NCBI RefSeq assembly: GCF_000407365.1
Contig: NZ_ASVU01000001.1
Span: forward strand, 496,001 to 560,000
Direction: 5' to 3'
DNA: 64,000 nucleotides
Source of the DNA: Enterococcus asini ATCC 700915
GTDB lineage: Bacteria; Bacillota; Bacilli; Lactobacillales; Enterococcaceae
This document shows, piece by piece, positions 24,338 through 33,146 of this stretch; positions within the stretch are counted from its first letter, which is position 1; each line of letters begins with the position of its first letter. The notes beneath the pieces are model-generated. The model was not told where the DNA came from. It saw nothing but the letters and a program-made list of their open reading frames with translations, and searched no databases. Position numbers and translations under genes: made by a program.

Positions 24338-26242
24338 ATGTCCAGTCTCTTAAAAGATGATTTTTACGAATACGTTAACGGTGCCTGGCTGGAAACCGCC
24401 GAGATTCCAGAAGACAAACCGGCCACCGGTGGCTTCCAAGACTTAGTAGACGAAATCGACCGGCTACTGATGAAAGAATTTGAAGACTTCAGCCAGCATC
24501 CGGAAACGATTCCCCCTGGTCGCCTCCAAGACGCCGTGGCGTACTATGACTTAGCCAAGGATTATGAAAGCCGCGACCGCTTAGGAGCTGCTCCCTTACG
24601 TCCGCTTTTGGAGCGGGTCACCGCTTTGGAAAACCTGGAAGATTTGAACCGGCAATTGGTGGACTGGGTCTTGGAAGGTCTGCCGCTCCCTTTTGACGTG
24701 GATGTGGATCAAGACATGAAAAACACCCGCTTCAATACATTTTTCGCCGGTCCTGCTGGCACGATTTTACCGGATAAGACTTACTATGACGAGGACAATG
24801 CCCAAGGTCCACAACTCTTGGATGCCTTTGGGACCATGACCCGCGCCGTCTTAGAAAAACTGGATTACTCCAAAGAACAAGCCGCAACGATTGTGTCAGA
24901 GGCCCTCGCCTTTGACCGGCTCATCGTCCCTCACGTGCGCAGTTCCGAGGAAAATGCCGATTACAGTAAAAACTACAATCCTCGGACTTTTGACGAGTTT
25001 ACCAACTATTCCCAATTCTTTGATTTACGTAGTCTCACGCTAGGCTTAATCGGGCAAGAACCAGAGAAAATCATCGTGACGGAACCGGATTACTTCACCG
25101 CCTTAGATGAAATCGCCAATCCCACGAATTTTCCATTGATGAAGAGCTGGTTATTGATTCAAGTAGCGTTGGCCTTCACCGGCTATCTTTCAGAGGAACT
25201 CCGAGTGCTCGGTGGGACTTACAGCCGCCAACTTTCCGGCGCCACCGCACCGAAACCGCAAGATAAGGCTGCTTTTTACTTGGCCAACGGTCGCTTCAGC
25301 CAAGTGGTTGGGGAATACTATGGTCGCAAGTACTTTGGCCCCAAAGCCAAAGCCGACGTGGAACATATGGTTAAAGAGATGATTGCCATCTACCAAGAAC
25401 GCTTGGAGCACAACACCTGGCTTTCAGAAGCCACTTGCCAAAAAGCCATTGTCAAATTGGGAACCTTGGGCATTCACGTAGGTTATCCGGAAAAAATTCC
25501 AGCTTTTTATGATCGGTTCCACACGAAGCCTAAGTCTGAAGGGGGAACGTTAGTGGGCAACGCCCGGCGTTTTGCCCGGATTGTACGGGAAGATCGTTTT
25601 AGCAAATACGGTCAGGCCAAAGATCGAGAAGAATGGGAAATGAGTGCCGCCACCGTAAACGCCTATTACCATCCTTTCTTGAATGTCATCGTCTTTCCGG
25701 CAGCGATTTTGCAGGCACCCTTTTACAGCTTAGAACAATCAAAAAGCGCCAACTACGGCGGAATCGGTGCGGTAATCGCCCATGAAATCTCCCACGCCTT
25801 TGACAACAACGGGGCGAAATTTGACGAATTCGGGAACATGAACAACTGGTGGACCGAAGCGGATTTAGCCCAGTTCGAAAAACTGTCCCAAGCGATGATT
25901 GCCGAGTTTGACGGCTTGCCTTACGCTGGGGGTAAAGTCAATGGGACCTTAACCGTCTCCGAAAATATCGCCGATGCCGGGGGACTGAGCTGTGCCTTAG
26001 CCGCGGCGAAAAAAGAAGACCAAGTTTCCTTGGAAGACTTCTTTACCAACTGGGCCAAAATCTGGCGCAGCAAAGCACGGCCGCAATACGAACAACTCCT
26101 CCTAGCCATCGATGTCCACGCTCCGGCAAAACTTAGGGGCAATATCCAATTGCAAAATATCGACGACTTTTACACTACCTATGACATCAACGAGCAAGAC
26201 GGTATGTACTTGGCTCCCGAAAAACGGGTGCACATCTGGTAA
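24338..26242 (+). CDS. pepO: M13-family endopeptidase PepO
   Basis: This 634-residue neprilysin-type zinc metallopeptidase cleaves oligopeptides. The zinc motif HEISH lies in VIAHEISHAFDNNGAKFD, and the third ligand Glu is in ENIADAGGL. The substrate-binding NAYYHPFLNVIVFPA and the C-terminal CxxW-like region (VHIW end) are present. No signal peptide is seen, as for lactococcal PepO. Length is standard. Stands alone; a strong hairpin shared with trmB follows. Confidence 0.95.
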   Translation: MSSLLKDDFYEYVNGAWLETAEIPEDKPATGGFQDLVDEIDRLLMKEFEDFSQHPETIPPGRLQDAVAYYDLAKDYESRDRLGAAPLRPLLERVTALENLEDLNRQLVDWVLEGLPLPFDVDVDQDMKNTRFNTFFAGPAGTILPDKTYYDEDNAQGPQLLDAFGTMTRAVLEKLDYSKEQAATIVSEALAFDRLIVPHVRSSEENADYSKNYNPRTFDEFTNYSQFFDLRSLTLGLIGQEPEKIIVTEPDYFTALDEIANPTNFPLMKSWLLIQVALAFTGYLSEELRVLGGTYSRQLSGATAPKPQDKAAFYLANGRFSQVVGEYYGRKYFGPKAKADVEHMVKEMIAIYQERLEHNTWLSEATCQKAIVKLGTLGIHVGYPEKIPAFYDRFHTKPKSEGGTLVGNARRFARIVREDRFSKYGQAKDREEWEMSAATVNAYYHPFLNVIVFPAAILQAPFYSLEQSKSANYGGIGAVIAHEISHAFDNNGAKFDEFGNMNNWWTEADLAQFEKLSQAMIAEFDGLPYAGGKVNGTLTVSENIADAGGLSCALAAAKKEDQVSLEDFFTNWAKIWRSKARPQYEQLLLAIDVHAPAKLRGNIQLQNIDDFYTTYDINEQDGMYLAPEKRVHIW

Positions 26243-26256
26243 GTCTGCATTAGTCA

Positions 26257-26307
26257 CAAAAAAAGCCCCCTGATTTGGTTTCTTCCAACCAAATCAGGGG
26301 GCCTTTT
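26257..26307. terminator. Bidirectional terminator pepO / trmB
   Basis: GCCCCCTGATTTGGTT (26265-26280) pairs perfectly with AACCAAATCAGGGGG (26287-26301), with A/T tracts on each side. Confidence 0.9.
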
Positions 26308-26310
26308 CAT

Positions 26311-26964
26311 TTATTTCTTTTCTTTGTCCGCAAACTGGGCTTCCACTCGGTAAATCGGTTGTCCTTTAGCGGAGAATTTTGCTTCGTATTCCGTCATGAT
26401 ATTGCCTGCAAAATCACTGTGGTGTAAATCCAACCAGACTTGCTTCAACGTCATGCCGTATTGGGAAAAGCTGGCTAAGGAATACTCAAAAAGGCCTTGG
26501 TTATCGGTCTTAAAATGAATCTCTCCCGCGGGCTTTAAAATCGCCTCATCCACAGCAAGAAAGTTTTTTGAGGTCAAGCGGCGTTTTTCGTGGCGTTTCT
26601 TTGGCCAAGGATCGGAAAAGTTCAGATAGATCTGATCGACTTCACTTTCGGCAAAATACTCGGTTAAAGCCGAGCCGTCCACATGAAGCAGTTGCACATT
26701 GGTCAAGTTTTGCTCCAAGACTTTATCCAAAGCATGGGAAACTACACTGACTTGCATCTCCACTCCGATGTAATTGATTTCCGGATGCGCTGCGGCCATC
26801 CCTGTGAGAAAGCTGCCTTTTCCCATTCCGATTTCAATGTGAATCGGGTGATTGTTGCCGAAGCGTTCCTGCCAGCGCCCTTGCCACTCAGTAGGATCTG
26901 CTACTACGATATCTCCATGAGCTGCCAATAATTCTTCGGCACCTTTGCGTTTTCTTACTCGCAT
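26311..26964 (-). CDS. trmB: tRNA (guanine-N7-)-methyltransferase
   Basis: This 217-residue SAM-dependent enzyme makes m7G46 in tRNA. The N-terminal [11 protein letters not shown], the SAM-binding EIGMGKGSF, and the family signature [16 protein letters not shown] are intact. AAAGGAG precedes the ATG. It follows ccrZ on the same strand, as in other cocci, but a strong hairpin (26997-27042) lies between them, so trmB may be partly independent. Confidence 0.95.
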   Translation of the reverse strand: MRVRKRKGAEELLAAHGDIVVADPTEWQGRWQERFGNNHPIHIEIGMGKGSFLTGMAAAHPEINYIGVEMQVSVVSHALDKVLEQNLTNVQLLHVDGSALTEYFAESEVDQIYLNFSDPWPKKRHEKRRLTSKNFLAVDEAILKPAGEIHFKTDNQGLFEYSLASFSQYGMTLKQVWLDLHHSDFAGNIMTEYEAKFSAKGQPIYRVEAQFADKEKK

Positions 26965-26996
26965 GTTTTTCTCCTTTGTATCTGCATTTTTGTCGT

Positions 26997-27042
26997 AAAA
27001 AAGGAGGTCGAAAGTTCGGACCCCTGTCCAAACTTTCAGCCT
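26997..27042 (-). terminator. Terminator between ccrZ and trmB
   Basis: GAGGTCGAAAGTTCGGAC (27004-27021) pairs with GTCCAAACTTTCAGCCTC (27025-27042) with few mismatches, followed by a T-run on the minus strand. It abuts the ccrZ stop. Confidence 0.85.
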
Positions 27043-27822
27043 CTATTCGCTGAATACGCGCTTCAACTGTAAAATCACTTCATTCATCCGAGTGTATTCT
27101 CCCCGATGATAGTATTTCTTCACTTCTTGGAGCAAAGAAAACAGAGCGTACCAGTATACTTTGTCCAAGTTTTCTTGGCTAGGCATCATGCCGTAGCTTA
27201 ACAGCCAGTTTTTCCAGGCAGATTTCGGACGATAATGCCCTAAGAAAGTACCTAAATCCACACAAGGATCGGAAAACATGATGGAGTCCCAGTCTACCAA
27301 GTATAAGTAGTGACGGCAAACTAGCCAATTCCGGTAATTGACATCCCCGTGAACCACGGCCTTGTCGGCTTCCACAAACTTGGGCACGTTGTCTTTTAAA
27401 TAGCGGAAAACCAAACCTAAAAACTGATTGGTTTCCACCGGTTGAGGCAGTGCCGCTTGGTATTGCTGCAACATCTCTTTCGGGGTGACGGTTTCGCCCC
27501 CGATTTTTTCTAACATCTGAATCAAGGTCTTCGAATGGTGCAGTTGGTACAAGACGTCTACCACGTCGTTGCGCATGCCGATTTCTTCTGGGGAAATCAA
27601 TTGACCCTCCAGCCATTCCTGAGCAGAAAAGGTGTCTCCATTACCCGTGCGCTTGGTCCAGACTAGTTTAGGAGTGATGCCTTCTTTGGCAAGGGCGGCG
27701 AGCATGGGCGTAGTATTGCGTTTGACAAATACCTTGGCGTTGTTCTTCAAACCGACATAGGCTTTACCGGTATCCCCTTTTAAGGGGCTCAATTGCCAAT
27801 CTTGACCCAATTGAAAATCCAT
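27043..27822 (-). CDS. ccrZ: Cell-cycle regulator CcrZ-like phosphotransferase (YtmP family)
   Basis: This 259-residue protein of the aminoglycoside/choline phosphotransferase fold has the catalytic loop VVHGDVNYRNWLV and the metal-binding LVDWDSIMFSDP. In pneumococcus the homologue CcrZ works with FtsZ and DnaA to couple division to replication initiation. That role is carried over by homology. The position before trmB matches other Firmicutes. ATG 27822 has AAAGGA nine bases upstream; a TTG six bases further upstream is less well placed. It is separate from ecsB by 187 bases. Confidence 0.85.
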   Translation of the reverse strand: MDFQLGQDWQLSPLKGDTGKAYVGLKNNAKVFVKRNTTPMLAALAKEGITPKLVWTKRTGNGDTFSAQEWLEGQLISPEEIGMRNDVVDVLYQLHHSKTLIQMLEKIGGETVTPKEMLQQYQAALPQPVETNQFLGLVFRYLKDNVPKFVEADKAVVHGDVNYRNWLVCRHYLYLVDWDSIMFSDPCVDLGTFLGHYRPKSAWKNWLLSYGMMPSQENLDKVYWYALFSLLQEVKKYYHRGEYTRMNEVILQLKRVFSE

Positions 27823-28009
27823 CGCCAACCGTCCTTTCCAAAAATTTGTCCATGGGTAAAAGCCGGGAGTTGTTTCTGTCAGTAAAAAATGAGCAGCAAA
27901 ACGACCGACCCGGGAATTTACAAAGTACCCCTATTCTAGCCTCCGAAGTAGACCGCGTCAAGCGAGTGTATGTTCCATTTTAGGTTTCTACCGCTTTCAA
28001 GCCCGTAAA

Positions 28010-29221
28010 CTAGCCTTGCATTTTTTTCAAGCGGCGGGGCAAGTACAAGTAGCCAAAAATCAGACTAAACAAACTAAAACTCCCTAATAACCAAGCCCGT
28101 TCCACCCAATCAGGGTAAACAAAGCAGCTCACCAAGGTGAATACGAGCCCGGCAAATAACAGCAAACCTACTATTAATTGTTGCAAGGCCCGCGCTTTTT
28201 GCTTTTCTGGCAAAGGATAAAGCTGCGTCATGACCATGTATTGAAATTGATTGTACAAAGGGGCTAATTGAAACCCGATTAAATACAAGAACAAACAGCC
28301 CAAGCCGATACTAAACCAACGTTCCGCCACGAAATATAACAGCAGTGAACCTAACACCAACAAACGTGCATAGAGTCCCCCAAAATCAGAGCCTCGCAAT
28401 AAGCGATGACTGAATAGATACAAATAACTGTGGCCCTGTTCTTTGGGAATCAAAGCCAAAATACCATCAAGATACTTCCGACGTTTCACCGAAGTGGCAA
28501 TTTGTGGCACATCCGTAAACAGATTGATAAAGCGATAAATCCGTTGCAACCGGCGATTTTCCGTGGCAATCATCTTGTCCCAAGCCAAAGGTTGTTTGAC
28601 TCGTTTTAAAAGCAACTCTCGATAGACTAAGGCCAGCAAGACGCTTCCAATTAAACCCAACCAAGGTGAAAACCACAAGGCCACTGCTAACATCGCCCCA
28701 CTAGTCACCAACCACAAAGGATAGCACCGAGAAGCAAGCCAAGGATTTTGCACCAATTGATAACGACGTAAATACAAGAATGCGACTTTTAAACTCCATA
28801 ATAAAAGGACTAACGGAAAGAATGCCCAATAACTCTGCTGAGTACTCACCACGTACAAAGGCATCAAAAAGCCCGCCCCTAGGACTAGTACGGCAAAAGG
28901 AAACCAAAGTGAATACCTAAAGGCTCGGTTTAAAAAGTCCTGCATCTGAACTTCTTTAGGCAGCAAAAAAACTTGATCGGCAGGCTTTGTGAGACTGACA
29001 AACGTCCCCACATGGAGCAAGCCGACTAAAACGATTAAAATGACCACTTTCCCAGGCAAAAAGTTTGCCGGTAACGTCTTTACGAAATCAGAGTAATAAA
29101 GCCCCACCCCACCTAGTAAAAAAGTGCAAGCCAAGACGAAGTGATCATTGAACACGTAACGCAAGTAGCGCATCATCTGCTTTTGGTGTTGCTTCAAACG
29201 TGTGGCAAAGAGTTCTTTCAT
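28010..29221 (-). CDS. ecsB: ABC transporter permease EcsB
   Basis: This 403-residue polytopic protein has about eight to ten hydrophobic segments and a basic middle loop. It is the membrane partner of EcsA. In Bacillus and staphylococci Ecs affects protein secretion, intramembrane proteolysis (RasP) and peptide-pheromone handling; the transported substrate is unsettled. Its ATG overlaps the ecsA stop by four bases. The conserved setting (hit divergent, ccrZ and trmB downstream) supports the name. Confidence 0.92.
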   Translation of the reverse strand: MKELFATRLKQHQKQMMRYLRYVFNDHFVLACTFLLGGVGLYYSDFVKTLPANFLPGKVVILIVLVGLLHVGTFVSLTKPADQVFLLPKEVQMQDFLNRAFRYSLWFPFAVLVLGAGFLMPLYVVSTQQSYWAFFPLVLLLWSLKVAFLYLRRYQLVQNPWLASRCYPLWLVTSGAMLAVALWFSPWLGLIGSVLLALVYRELLLKRVKQPLAWDKMIATENRRLQRIYRFINLFTDVPQIATSVKRRKYLDGILALIPKEQGHSYLYLFSHRLLRGSDFGGLYARLLVLGSLLLYFVAERWFSIGLGCLFLYLIGFQLAPLYNQFQYMVMTQLYPLPEKQKARALQQLIVGLLLFAGLVFTLVSCFVYPDWVERAWLLGSFSLFSLIFGYLYLPRRLKKMQG

Positions 29222-29958
29222 ACCTCGTCACCTGCTTCGGCGGTCAAGGTTAAGTAAATCTCGTCCAAAGAAGCCCCTTGTAAATCAAACTCTGCTTGCA
29301 AATCCGCCAAGGTTCCTTGGGCCCGAATCTTGCCTTCATGAAGCAAGATAAAACGATCACAATACTTTTCTGCCGTGGCCAGAATATGGGTGGACATTAA
29401 AATCGAAGCGCCACTTTCCTTCATTTGATTCATTAATTCCAATAAGGCGTGAATCGCCAATGGATCCAACCCCAAAAAAGGCTCGTCGATGATGTACAAA
29501 GACGGTTCGATTAAAAAGGCACAAAGCACCATCACCTTTTGCTTCATCCCTTTGGAAAAATTCGCCGGAAACCATTCCAATTTATTGCTTAAACGGAAGG
29601 TTTTTAAGAGTTTTTCCGCCCGTTTCATGGCAACATCCAAGGGAATATCATAGGCCATGGCGGTGATTTCAATGTGTTCTTTTAAGGTCAACTCTTCATA
29701 CAAGACCGGCGTCTCTGGGATATAGCCGATTTGCTTGCGGTAAGCCGCCGCATCCATAGCTAAAGTTATACCGTTTAATTTCACGCTACCGGTTTGCGGT
29801 TGCAATAAGCCGATAATTTCTTTAATGGTGGTACTCTTACCGGCGCCGTTTAAGCCGATTAAGCCTACCAGTTCGCCTGCTTGCACTCGGAAATTTAAAT
29901 CTTTTAACACCGGCACTTGGCCATAGCCACCGGAGAGATGTTCTACTACTAGGGTCAT
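29218..29958 (-). CDS. ecsA: ABC transporter ATP-binding protein EcsA
   Basis: This 246-residue ATPase has Walker A GLNGAGKSTT, a signature region NFSKGMKQKVMVL (SKGMKQK instead of LSGGQ, usual for exporters of this type), Walker B LYIIDEPFLGLD and the H-loop STHI. It pairs with EcsB. Ribosome binding site GGAGG is seen before the ATG. It is transcribed divergently from hit. Confidence 0.95.
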   Translation of the reverse strand: MTLVVEHLSGGYGQVPVLKDLNFRVQAGELVGLIGLNGAGKSTTIKEIIGLLQPQTGSVKLNGITLAMDAAAYRKQIGYIPETPVLYEELTLKEHIEITAMAYDIPLDVAMKRAEKLLKTFRLSNKLEWFPANFSKGMKQKVMVLCAFLIEPSLYIIDEPFLGLDPLAIHALLELMNQMKESGASILMSTHILATAEKYCDRFILLHEGKIRAQGTLADLQAEFDLQGASLDEIYLTLTAEAGDEV

Positions 29959-30061
29959 GATTTGTCCTCCAACTATTCAATGGCCCCATTATACCACGAG
30001 AGTTCCGGCAATGAGAACCGGGCTTACTTGCCTTACTTTTCCTGATAAACCGTGAAGGGAC

Positions 30062-30089
30062 TTGATTTAAGAAAAGCACAAAATATGAT
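30062..30089 (+). promoter_or_regulatory. hit promoter
   Basis: TTGATT (30062-30067), a 16-base spacer and TATGAT (30084-30089) put the start of transcription near 30096. Confidence 0.65.
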
Positions 30090-30125
30090 AAAGTAGAAGA
30101 AATGAGTAGAAAGTGGGCGATTTCA

Positions 30126-30551
30126 TTGACCGATTGTATTTTTTGTAAAATTATCAACCAAGAAATTCCTAGCTATAAAGTGTACGAAGACGAGGCCGTC
30201 TATGCCTTTTTGGATCTTTCCCAAGTGACGCCAGGCCACACCTTAGTGGTTCCGAAAAAACACGTGACCGACATTTTTGAATACGATGAAGACTTGGCCA
30301 AAGAGGTCTTTAGTCGCATTCCTAAAATCGCCCGGGCCATTGAAAAAGCTTTTCCTGACTGCCAAGGGATGAATATTCTAAACAACAACAAAGAACTGGC
30401 TTACCAGTCTGTTTTCCATAGTCATATTCACTTGATTCCTCGCTATTCCAAAGAAGACGACTTCTCCATTCACTTTGGCAATCACCAAGATGAGCTTACG
30501 GAGAGTGAAATGACTGCCATTGCAAAAAAAATTACCGACACTTTGGCTTAA
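30126..30551 (+). CDS. hit: HIT-family nucleotide-binding protein
   Basis: This protein of about 141 residues has the histidine triad HSHIHLI near the C-terminus and the N-terminal CIFCKII. HIT proteins hydrolyse purine nucleoside phosphoramidates and dinucleotides. I prefer the TTG at 30126 (TDCIFCKI, the usual family N-terminus). The upstream ATG at 30102 lies only about six bases after the predicted transcription start, leaving no room for a ribosome binding site; the extra eight residues are also atypical. If leaderless, it would start at 30102. Conserved neighbour of ecsAB. Confidence 0.88.
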   Translation: MTDCIFCKIINQEIPSYKVYEDEAVYAFLDLSQVTPGHTLVVPKKHVTDIFEYDEDLAKEVFSRIPKIARAIEKAFPDCQGMNILNNNKELAYQSVFHSHIHLIPRYSKEDDFSIHFGNHQDELTESEMTAIAKKITDTLA

Positions 30552-30575
30552 GCCATTTTTAAAGGAGGCATTGTT

Positions 30576-30935
30576 ATGATAAAGGATTTTCTCAAAGGCT
30601 TGGTCTTTGGTTCCGTGGTCGGTGGAAGTGCCGGCTTGCTACTAGCTCCTCAAAGTGGCAATGACACCCGCCGCAAGCTCCAACAAAATCTAGAAGAAGC
30701 AGCAGCGACGCAAGAAGACCTAAATCAAAGCATCGAAAATTTCTCCGCATCTTTGAAACGGACTCAATCTCTGGTGACTCAATTAGTACCGGATTTGCAA
30801 GACTCTTTGAAAAAAGATATTGAAGCATTTCAATTTCAAGCAGAGCCCCGGATCAACCGGATTAAAAAACAAGCCGAGGTTTTACAAGAGCATCTGGACA
30901 TTCCTGAAACAACGAATCGTTCAACAAAAGATTAA
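30576..30935 (+). CDS. YtxH-domain protein
   Basis: This 119-residue protein starts with a glycine-rich membrane anchor (KGLVFGSVVGGSAGLLLAPQSG). The YtxH signature GxxLAPxSGxxTRxxL is followed by a long charged helical region with coiled-coil character. Such proteins are linked to general stress in Bacillus; no activity is known. AAAGGAGG precedes the ATG, 24 bases after hit, so the two are probably cotranscribed. Confidence 0.85.
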   Translation: MIKDFLKGLVFGSVVGGSAGLLLAPQSGNDTRRKLQQNLEEAAATQEDLNQSIENFSASLKRTQSLVTQLVPDLQDSLKKDIEAFQFQAEPRINRIKKQAEVLQEHLDIPETTNRSTKD

Positions 30936-31010
30936 GAAAAGTTGGGAAACTGGACGAAACTGTGAATTTTATTCGAAACATCGCGGTTTCCCTTTTTTTT
31001 TGAAATCTGG

Positions 31011-31022
31011 ATGTGGTATGAT
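31011..31022 (+). promoter_or_regulatory. prsA promoter candidate (extended -10)
   Basis: TG-G-TATGAT (31014-31022) lies about 45 bases ahead of the prsA start, with no good -35. Confidence 0.4.
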
Positions 31023-31065
31023 TAACCATGTGAAAAATTCGAATTACAGGAGTGCATAAACCATT

Positions 31066-32088
31066 ATGAAGAAAAAACTTTTAATCGCCGCACTAACCGG
31101 GCTGACTGCCTTGACTCTTGCAGCTTGTTCAACCGGCTCAAGCGATAAAATTGCCAGCATGAAAGGTGCTACCATTACCGTAGAAGATTTTTACAACCAT
31201 GTAAAAAATGACGATACTAGTGCTCAAGCCGTGCAAGAAATGATCATTTACAAAGTCTTTGAAGATGCTTATGGCGACAAGGTCACCGACAAAGAAGTCA
31301 ACAAACAATTCAACGACACGAAGAAACAATTAGGGGATCAATTCGAAACCGCCCTTTCCAGCAGCAATTTAACTGAAAAGACCTACAAAGCATTGATCAA
31401 ACAACAATTAGCCTTCAATAAAGGCATGGAAGCTCATGTTGATTTGACTGACGAAGACTTGAAAACCGCTTGGGAAAGCTTCCACCCTGAAGTCGAAGTT
31501 CAAGTTATGACCGCTGCCACGGAAGACGATGCAAAAGCATTGAAAGAAGCTGTGGAAAAAGATGGCGCCGACTTTGCCAAGATTGCCAAAGAAGACGACA
31601 AAAATACCGACACTACTTACAAAGAAGATGGCGGTACTGCGAAATTTGATTCTACTTCTGATACTTTCTCCAGCACGGTTAAAACAGCTGCCTTTGACTT
31701 GAAAGACGGCGAAGTTTCTGACGTGATTTCCGATGTAGATGCCACTTACGGTTCTACTACTTACTACGTTATCAAAATGGTGAAAAACACCGGTAAAGGT
31801 AACGACATGGATAAATACAAAGACGAACTAAAAGAAATCGCCACTGCTACTTACACTTCTGACTCTGCTTTCCAAAACAAAGTAATCGGGGAAGAATTGA
31901 AGAAAGCCAACGTGAAGATTACCGACGATACCTTTGCTGATGTCTTGTCTACTTACATCGATGCAGCAAAAGAAAGCTCAACTGCCGAATCCGAATCTGA
32001 TACAAAAGCTAGCTCCACAAAAGAAAGTGCAGAAGAAAGCTCCACCGCTGCAAGCACAGAAGAATCTACAACCGAATCTTCTAAATAA
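31066..32088 (+). CDS. prsA: Foldase lipoprotein PrsA (parvulin type)
   Basis: This 340-residue lipoprotein has a signal peptide ending in lipobox LAAC (Cys at about residue 21). A SurA-like N-domain (GATITVEDFYNHV) and a central parvulin peptidyl-prolyl isomerase domain (about residues 135-245) follow. The Ser/Glu/Thr-rich tail (ESSTAESESDTKASS) is of low complexity. It helps exported proteins fold on the outer face of the membrane. AGGAG lies 13 bases before the ATG, which is rather far. A very strong terminator follows. Confidence 0.93.
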   Translation: MKKKLLIAALTGLTALTLAACSTGSSDKIASMKGATITVEDFYNHVKNDDTSAQAVQEMIIYKVFEDAYGDKVTDKEVNKQFNDTKKQLGDQFETALSSSNLTEKTYKALIKQQLAFNKGMEAHVDLTDEDLKTAWESFHPEVEVQVMTAATEDDAKALKEAVEKDGADFAKIAKEDDKNTDTTYKEDGGTAKFDSTSDTFSSTVKTAAFDLKDGEVSDVISDVDATYGSTTYYVIKMVKNTGKGNDMDKYKDELKEIATATYTSDSAFQNKVIGEELKKANVKITDDTFADVLSTYIDAAKESSTAESESDTKASSTKESAEESSTAASTEESTTESSK

Positions 32089-32096
32089 ACACAAAC

Positions 32097-32134
32097 AAAA
32101 GACGCCACCGAGATCATCTCGGTGGCGTCTTTTT
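32097..32134. terminator. Terminator of prsA, also facing yhaM
   Basis: AAAAGACGCCACCGAGA (32097-32113) pairs perfectly with TCTCGGTGGCGTCTTTT (32117-32133) around a three-base loop. Confidence 0.95.
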
Positions 32135-32165
32135 CTGACTTTTTTAACGGTACTACTGAAAATTC

Positions 32166-33107
32166 CTATTCCTTTGGTACGTAGAAAGAACGATTGTCCA
32201 TGCCGAAGATTCGGTCACTGTATTCTCCCGGAGTGGTCTGACGGATGGAGGTTAGCATCATCTGCATGGAAGCATCCAAATTGTCAATCTGATGCAAAAT
32301 TTCCGCTTCCATAATCCGAGGCCGCACTGGTGACCCATACTCCAATAAGCCGTGGTGGGACAAGACCATGTGCCGTAAGACTACGATATCTTCTTTGTTT
32401 TCGTCGAATTTCAAAGCGATGCACGCCTTGACGATTTCCTCGTCCACTAAAACAAGGTGGCCTACGAGATTGCCAGCCAAGGTGTACTCTGTGGACATGG
32501 GACCGGATAATTCCAAAACCTTGCCCAAGTCGTGCAAGATGATGCCTGCATACAACAAGGAGCTGTTTAGTTCCGGGTATTCGGCCACGATCGCCTTCCC
32601 TAAACGCAACATGGAAACGGTGTGGTAAGCCAAGCCACTAGCAAAGGCATGGTGATTGCGCTTCGCCGCTGGAAAATCAAAGAACTCTTTTTGATACTTG
32701 TTTAATAGAAAGCGCACGATTCGGTTCCAATTGGGATTGGTGATTTCAAAAAGGGTTTTGTTGATTTCTTCTTCCATGGCTTCTTTTTTCAGTGGCGCCC
32801 GTTCCATGTACAACGTAGGTTCCCCAGGTTCATCGATTTTCGTCAGACGTAAATGCATGATCTTCACTTGGGGATTGCCATTGTAAACTTCTCGTTTTCC
32901 TTGTAACGCCACGACTTTTCCCGCCGCAAAGCGTTGAATTTCTTCTTCTGATGCATCCCAAAATTTCCCATCAATGGTACCACTGGTATCTTGGAACGTG
33001 AAAGCAATGAATTTTTTTCCGTTTTTCGCCAAACGAACATCGGCATTTTTTATTAAGTAAAACCCGGTAAATTCCTGATCTAGGACTAACTCACGAATTT
33101 TTGTCAT
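32166..33107 (-). CDS. yhaM: 3'-5' exoribonuclease YhaM
   Basis: This 313-residue protein has an N-terminal OB-fold (KFIAFTFQDTSGTIDGKFWDAS) and a C-terminal HD domain (HHAFASGLAYHTVSM; ILHDLGK). This is the YhaM/Cbf1 arrangement that trims RNA and some DNA ends. GGAGG eight bases before ATG 33107 sets the start. It is the last gene of yhaO-yhaN-yhaM, 39 bases after yhaN. The HD metal ligands are intact. Confidence 0.93.
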   Translation of the reverse strand: MTKIRELVLDQEFTGFYLIKNADVRLAKNGKKFIAFTFQDTSGTIDGKFWDASEEEIQRFAAGKVVALQGKREVYNGNPQVKIMHLRLTKIDEPGEPTLYMERAPLKKEAMEEEINKTLFEITNPNWNRIVRFLLNKYQKEFFDFPAAKRNHHAFASGLAYHTVSMLRLGKAIVAEYPELNSSLLYAGIILHDLGKVLELSGPMSTEYTLAGNLVGHLVLVDEEIVKACIALKFDENKEDIVVLRHMVLSHHGLLEYGSPVRPRIMEAEILHQIDNLDASMQMMLTSIRQTTPGEYSDRIFGMDNRSFYVPKE

Positions 33108-33146
33108 AGCTACTTCCTCCTTGCTAACGCTTCTCAACCTGTTCCT